Assembly (NCBI GenBank): GCA_963978895.1
Contig: OZ022241.1
Coordinates: forward strand, 17,145,341 to 17,209,340
Direction: 5' to 3'
Length of the DNA stretch: 64,000 nt
Origin: Erpobdella octoculata
Taxonomy: Eukaryota; Annelida; Clitellata; Hirudinida; Erpobdellidae
The notes beneath the pieces were generated by a model that was not told the origin of the DNA, did no database searches, and was given only the letters and a program-made list of their open reading frames with translations. The number at the start of each line of letters is the position of its first letter. Position 1 is the first letter of the stretch. A program made the translations under genes and the position numbers. Of the stretch, positions 58,613-64,000 are shown piece after piece.

Positions 58613-59283
<671 letters not shown>

Positions 59284-59289
59284 TATTGC

Positions 59290-59563
59290 CTGACCCAAAA
59301 CATTTTATTTTCACAAAACCAAACCAGAGTTTTTAGTTACTCTGTTTCATTTCTGAAATAATATATGTTTCTATACAATTCCTCAGTTTGTACATATTCT
59401 AACTCTATTGAGATTGCTGGGGCAATCTGCTTAAATAATTTATTTATGATGTTTTATTTTTTTACATTTTTTAAATAAACTGCCCATTGAACTTTATTTA
59501 GTATATACTATACACAATGACTATACATATACCCTCTATGATATCTATTTATAATACTCATTG

Positions 59564-59600
<37 letters not shown>
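59290..59600. other. No gene recognised
   Basis: AT-rich, ending in a (TA)n run at about 59568-59608 next to the dispersed repeat. Confidence 0.35.
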
Positions 59601-59607
<7 letters not shown>

Positions 59608-59614
<7 letters not shown>

Positions 59615-59800
59615 TCTGTGATTCAGGACTTGCCTAGAAGAGCGAGATTGTGAAAACTGCAAAAAGGACCAAAATAAGTCTAAGATTTTTTGATTTTTTT
59701 AGCACCCAACTGGGGTCTGCAAAAATCTCTATCAAGCAACATTTTTAGACCAGATTTTATTTTCTGAAATCCAAATACTTTAGGTAAAAGTCTAGGTAAA
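59608..59800 (+). repeat. Dispersed repeat, uninterrupted copy 2
   Basis: Same sequence blocks as 50930-51060 plus 51677-51740, without the MITE, so it serves as the empty-site reference. Confidence 0.8.
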
Positions 59801-59809
59801 GTCTATAGT

Positions 59810-60500
59810 CTATATATATCTAAATTATTTCTAAATATATATATATATATACAGTAGTATACATCCACATTAACGATTAACGATACTGCAGCACGCATGT
59901 ATCGTATAATTATAACTCCTGGTGCGCTCACTAGTCACAATAAATAGTAAAAAAATTGTTTATAATTTCTATTAATTACCGTTTTTGTGTATATCTGGGC
60001 AAATACATTTCTGACATGCTAAGACTTAATTACCCATCCGTAACTACAGAGTTTTACGGTTTTACCAGTCTTAACAAGCTAGGACCTTGACCTTGAAAAC
60101 TTTACCTACCTCATCTATTTGACGAACTTAAAACTCTCATACTCTACTTTGAAATTCACAGGTAGTTAAAGGGGAAAATACTAAGCTGTTCGGGTACGAT
60201 GATTTTAGTTTGAATAAATATTGTTTATTTTTCAGCACTTTCAATAAGGCCAAAAAGCTAAAGGCTGACAATATGAGCTCATTTAACTCGACTTTTTAAC
60301 AGATAAATATAAATGTAATTGTTGTTTTGAAATAATGTTATGCAATGAGTTATAGTCAATTAAAGTAGATATTCATAGAGCGCTTCCTACAAAGAGTGCG
60401 GGGGATATGGTGCGGATGCCCCGGGACATTATTTTACTGATAGGTTACCATGATGCTCAGCAGAGTCTTACTGGCATATCTAGAACCACACAATCTTTTT
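59810..60500. other. No gene recognised
   Basis: AT-rich, no supported coding, RNA or transposon end. Confidence 0.35.
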
Positions 60501-60506
60501 CCCGTA

Positions 60507-61227
60507 CAGGCACGTAGCCAGGAGTTGCTGGCGAGGGCGAGGGTGGGGGAATTTCGCCACAACAAATAAATCAGTGAAGTCGTTGAGCATAGTTATATTT
60601 TGTTATACTTATTATAGGAAGATGCACATTGCCTTGACCTTGCCGGTGGCGTCAGTTGAAAGCTAAGAAATTTTAGATGTAGGTATAAGGCGAGTTAAAA
60701 CATATACCGTAAAACGGGGTGACTTTGCCCGTGCGGGTGACTTTGGCCCAGCCTTTAAACGCATAAAAATATATTAAAAAAAATTTTTTTTTAAACTTTC
60801 GCTAGGTCACGCCATACATCACTACTATGCACACCTTTTTAGCATAATTGTTCATAGAAATATAATTTGTACTTTAAAATATAGGTTGATTTATTTTGGG
60901 CCAAAGTCACCCGCACGGGCAAAGTCACCCCGTTTTACGGTACTTCAGAAGCAGATGGGGTGGCTAATAACGACTAATTGATCTGCTGCAAATGCAAATG
61001 CAAAAAAAGACGCCAATGTTGCTATTGATGATTTTGATAGTTATAAAAAACGATATTCTTTGTTTTAGATTTTGTAATTGTATTGATTTTATTTTTAAGA
61101 TTTTGTTTAAATAAATTCATCCACATAGCTTATATTAAAAACAATACTCAAATTATCCATCTACCGATTGTTTATATATAACTAGCCAAATTTTGCCACC
61201 CCCTTAAATATTGAACTTACGTGCCTG
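60507..61227. mobile_element. Probable non-autonomous hAT element
   Basis: CAGGCACGTAGCCAGG on the left and CAGGCACGTAAGTTC in inverted form on the right, like the CAGG-x-CGTAG ends of the element at 34236. The flanking 8-mers do not match, so the ends may come from two copies or the target duplication has decayed. A TA-flanked MITE is nested inside. Confidence 0.5.
60707..60940. mobile_element. Short MITE with 43-bp perfect TIRs
   Basis: Both ends are identical for about 43 bp beginning CCGTAAAACGGGGTGACTTT and ending GGGTGACTTTGGCCC. Flanked by TA (60705-60706 and 60941-60942), as in Tc1/mariner-type MITEs. 234 bp, AT-rich centre. Confidence 0.85.
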
Positions 61228-61600
61228 CGAAAGTGCATAACATAAGGAAATAGTGTTGAGAAAAGTGCCTTGACCTAGGTACCCTTTTGATCAACTAAAA
61301 AGTGTCAAAATCTCTAATCTCTGACGTTGGATGGGACATTCATCCTTGTTCACGGGAGTAGAGATCCCATTTTTCCGAAAGGGGGAGGGGTAAAACTCGG
61401 AGAAACTTTTCTGTCAAATGAATCTATTAAAAATTGTTGACCATGAGGCTTTGAATGAAATTTAGGAAAAAGCAGTTGCAGACGTGTTATTCAACAACAT
61501 ATTTCTATAAAAGTGTTATTAATTATGAAAGTGCAAAGTGCGCAATCGAATGTTACTTTTTTTAATAAAATCATCGATTAAAATGTTAATATCAATTTCT
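61228..61600. other. No gene recognised
   Basis: Mixed-composition sequence with no supported gene or RNA. Confidence 0.3.
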
Positions 61601-61619
61601 TTTGCGATTTTTGATGACT

Positions 61620-61876
<257 letters not shown>

Positions 61877-61949
61877 TGCTCATTAAAGTAACAACATTTA
61901 ACCTCATCCACTTCATTGTACTTTGGCTTTTTTCTCCGGCTTGCACATG

Positions 61950-62670
61950 AACAGGGAAATAATACAGATGTACAGATGTTTTTTGTGGCCTAGAAGTCTG
62001 CTGACTAACGCCACACTAAACATTGTCAAACTGAATTGAATTGAATAAACACTCACAAATTATTAAAAATGCAATATTCCTAATTTTTTCAAGGAAGCAG
62101 ACACTTTTCACAAGAGGTGGAGGGCAAGATTTGATCCGGGAAGCAGCTTGCCCCATCGCCCCCATCTGAACTTTACGTCTATCTCCTATGTCCTCCCTTC
62201 TGGCTACGCACCTGTGTCCGTACTCCATTCTGTTCATCGTCGTCATCTCAAAAAATTGGCCCGTGCAGGGTTTTGCCAATTGAGCTCAATAAAATGTGCT
62301 GCCACCTGAAAGAAGATCTGAAAGGTGTTTTATCAGTGCCAAAGAAATGATTAAAAATCAAGTCAATTAGTTGGAGACAGTTTTCAGTAAACATTTCAAT
62401 GAACTGAGTTTCAATGTTTATTTGTTTAAAATGTATTTTTTTTTCTTATCAAGAATAAGCACTTAAATAAACGATCTCGAAACCAAATTAACTCAATTGG
62501 TAAGGTTACTTAGGCTATAGCAATAATAACACGAATTTTGTGGAATATGTCAAGACAGTGTTATACAAAACATTAAAAAAAAAATAGAATACATGTTACT
62601 GCTATAATTTAATTTTTAGAAGTTTTAACGTGGCATAATGCCAATCAATTTGTAGGCCACGAACTACAAC
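61950..62670. other. No gene recognised
   Basis: Contains an 87-codon minus-strand frame without family signature and short T-runs. Nothing else supported. Confidence 0.3.
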
Positions 62671-62677
62671 AATGTCG

Positions 62678-62749
62678 GTCTAGATAGCTCAGTTGGGAGA
62701 GGATTAGACTGAAGGTCTAAATGTTCGCGGTTTAATCCCGGCTTTGGTA
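62678..62749 (+). pseudogene. tRNA-Phe(GAA)-like relic
   Basis: TAGCTCAGTTGGGAGAGGAT gives D-arm and A box. The anticodon arm TTAGA-CTGAAGG-TCTAA has anticodon GAA at 62711-62713 and a perfect 5-bp stem. GGTTTAATCCC is a B box with a changed T-loop. The T-stem pairs 3 of 5 and the acceptor stem 5 of 7, so this is probably a pseudogene or a SINE head. T-runs follow at 62750. Confidence 0.65.
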
Positions 62750-62924
62750 TTTTATTTTTTTCTCAGAAAAAACGTCGGCTGAATTTGATATTGTAATAAA
62801 CTGTTTCAATTTAAATGTCTTATGGTTTTTTGTCACTACTTATTACTGAAACTGTTGTTAATCCTTAACTTCTGTAGATGGTACATTTTTCAGAAAACTC
62901 CTTACTAATCAGTTTCTCCTCCCG

Positions 62925-62965
62925 TGCCCCCCCGAAAAAATTTCTGGCTGCGCCACTGAGCCCGA
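62925..62965 (-). mobile_element. hAT-like terminus
   Basis: On the minus strand CAGTGGCGCAGCCAGAAATT, a common hAT end type, followed by a G-run. No partner end or target duplication was found. Confidence 0.35.
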
Positions 62966-62999
62966 GCTCTACAAAAACAAGCGCAATTTTCCCTGATAC

Positions 63000-63230
63000 G
63001 ATTTTTTTATAATAGTTTATAGTCCTTTACACCAGGTGTTTTAAGACTCTAATGGCTGTATGTAGGAAGCACCTAAGTACTTCCAGTCGTGGATCAGAAT
63101 TTGATCATTTTTACTTTTCCCTCCTCCTTTTCCAGGCTTGGAAACTGGGTCGCAATTAAGGAGGCCTCCCTCATACGATTTTTTTTATTATAGTTTATAG
63201 TCTTTTACACCATGTTTTTTAAGACGCTAC
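63000..63230 (+). repeat. Dispersed repeat, copies 2 and 3
   Basis: The first copy (63003-63165) matches 22115-22290 block for block. A truncated one (63180-63228) repeats the T-run, ATAGTTTATAGTC and TTTACACCATG. Confidence 0.75.
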
Positions 63231-63564
63231 CTGATACGAATTTTAAGCCTCCTAATATGCAAGTCTGCGCGCAAATATTCAAATCTGGCAGCTTGATTGG
63301 CTGCAACAACAAAACAAGGTATTAATACGCGCCTATTAAAATGTACAGCTTATCGCATCTCCTACTAACTACCTAAGCTAGGAACTATAATATACACAGG
63401 GCTAAGCAATGGCATGCACGCTGCATTTAACGCGGGCGTGACAGGTGCCTTACAAAAATAACTTTTACTTGTATTTTTTAGCAATCTGAATATTTTGACT
63501 TGAACGTCAACAAACACTTTATTGAAGTTTCTACTTCAGGATTTTTCTCGGACGTAAAGAAGCT

Positions 63565-63706
63565 GAACACATTATTGAACAAAATATTAATTAGAATTAC
63601 GTGGATTTATTGAACAAAATATTAAGTAGAATTACGTGGAATTATTGAACAAAATATTAAATAGAATTACGTGGAATTATTGAACAAAGTATCAAGAGGA
63701 ATTACA
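63565..63706 (+). repeat. Tandem repeat, four units of about 36-38 bp
   Basis: Units of ATTATTGAACAAAATATTAA followed by TAGAATTACGTGG. The last has GTATCAAGAGGAATTACAT, which recurs once more at 63728-63750. Confidence 0.85.
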
Positions 63707-64000
63707 TTAAAATTTACAGCTTATCGAGTATCAAGAGGAATTACATTGGAATTGCTTGAAGTTTCATCTTAAATTTATATTTTATTTACTGATATCTAAT
63801 TCTTCTAACAAAGCAATTTAGAATCTCTAAATATTCACAATTTCATCAAATTTTTTTTCAAATTCTGAATAAACAGCATTTTTATCAACAACATTTATAT
63901 TATAGTATTTGATATTTTGATATTAATCATGAGGTTTCGTCAAAATTAAAAAAACACAAAATGCAACAACAAAGAGACAATTAGTTTCAAAATTTCCGAA

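Noticed and set aside
60507..61227. Target duplication for the CAGGCACGTA element
   Set aside because: Flanking 8-mers TTCCCGTA and CGAAAGTG do not match, so the pairing of the two ends stays tentative.
62678..62749. Functional tRNA-Phe gene
   Set aside because: Anticodon arm and A box are good, but the T-stem and acceptor stem have mismatches and the T-loop is altered, so it is listed as a relic.

Overview
The window is nuclear DNA from an invertebrate animal that I cannot name. It is AT-rich, has spliced genes with GT..AG introns and the standard code, and is crowded with (TA)n and (CA)n arrays, Helitrons, hAT, MULE and pogo DNA transposons, CR1/L2-like LINEs, tRNA-derived SINEs and one LTR retrotransposon. 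There are no operons, bacterial signals or CRISPR arrays. Most long open frames are transposon debris or frames running through simple repeats.

Three cellular loci can be supported. (1) At 1641-2462 (+) two exons encode the end of the PH domain and the start of the following helical region of an EFA6/PSD-type ARF6 exchange factor. (2) At 6166-15227 (-) a 10-exon gene of the ARB2/FAM172A family (paralog A) joins in frame to 833 codons. It carries a 45-bp in-frame repeat in its first exon and a 27-unit 27/30-bp in-frame repeat in its last exon. (3) At 41452-56026 (-) a second FAM172A-family gene (paralog B) has the same exon-intron phases, no repeats, a short C terminus and a doubtful 5' end. 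The two are tandem paralogs about 26 kb apart. They are nearly identical over the exons and intron around the HGSGVV motif but clearly divergent elsewhere, which suggests gene conversion.

Between and inside these genes are many transposons whose ends I could fix from target-site duplications (TSDs): hAT copies at 3043-4447, 16616-17878, 18540-21826, 34236-35275 and 42292-43604 (8-bp TSDs, one with a single mismatch); a MULE with long inverted arms at 25160-26589 (9-bp TSD); a pogo-like element at 37733-39616 (TA) nested in a truncated hAT copy within LINE debris; a TA-flanked MITE at 60707-60940; and an internally deleted LTR element at 56641-59283 (5-bp TSD TATTG). Helitrons (TC...CTAG) are the commonest class. 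One of them has an empty site in the paralogous intron. A satellite-like region at 28.9-30.56 kb runs into a 400-bp (CA)n(TA)n array.

Layout: 0-2.5 kb Helitron and EFA6 exons; 2.5-6.1 kb hAT and intergenic; 6.1-15.3 kb FAM172A-A with intronic LINEs, Helitron and 5S relic; 15.3-41.4 kb nested transposon and repeat block; 41.4-56.1 kb FAM172A-B with large repeat-filled introns; 56.1-59.3 kb LTR element; 59.3-64 kb MITEs, microsatellites, a tRNA-Phe-like relic and short repeats.
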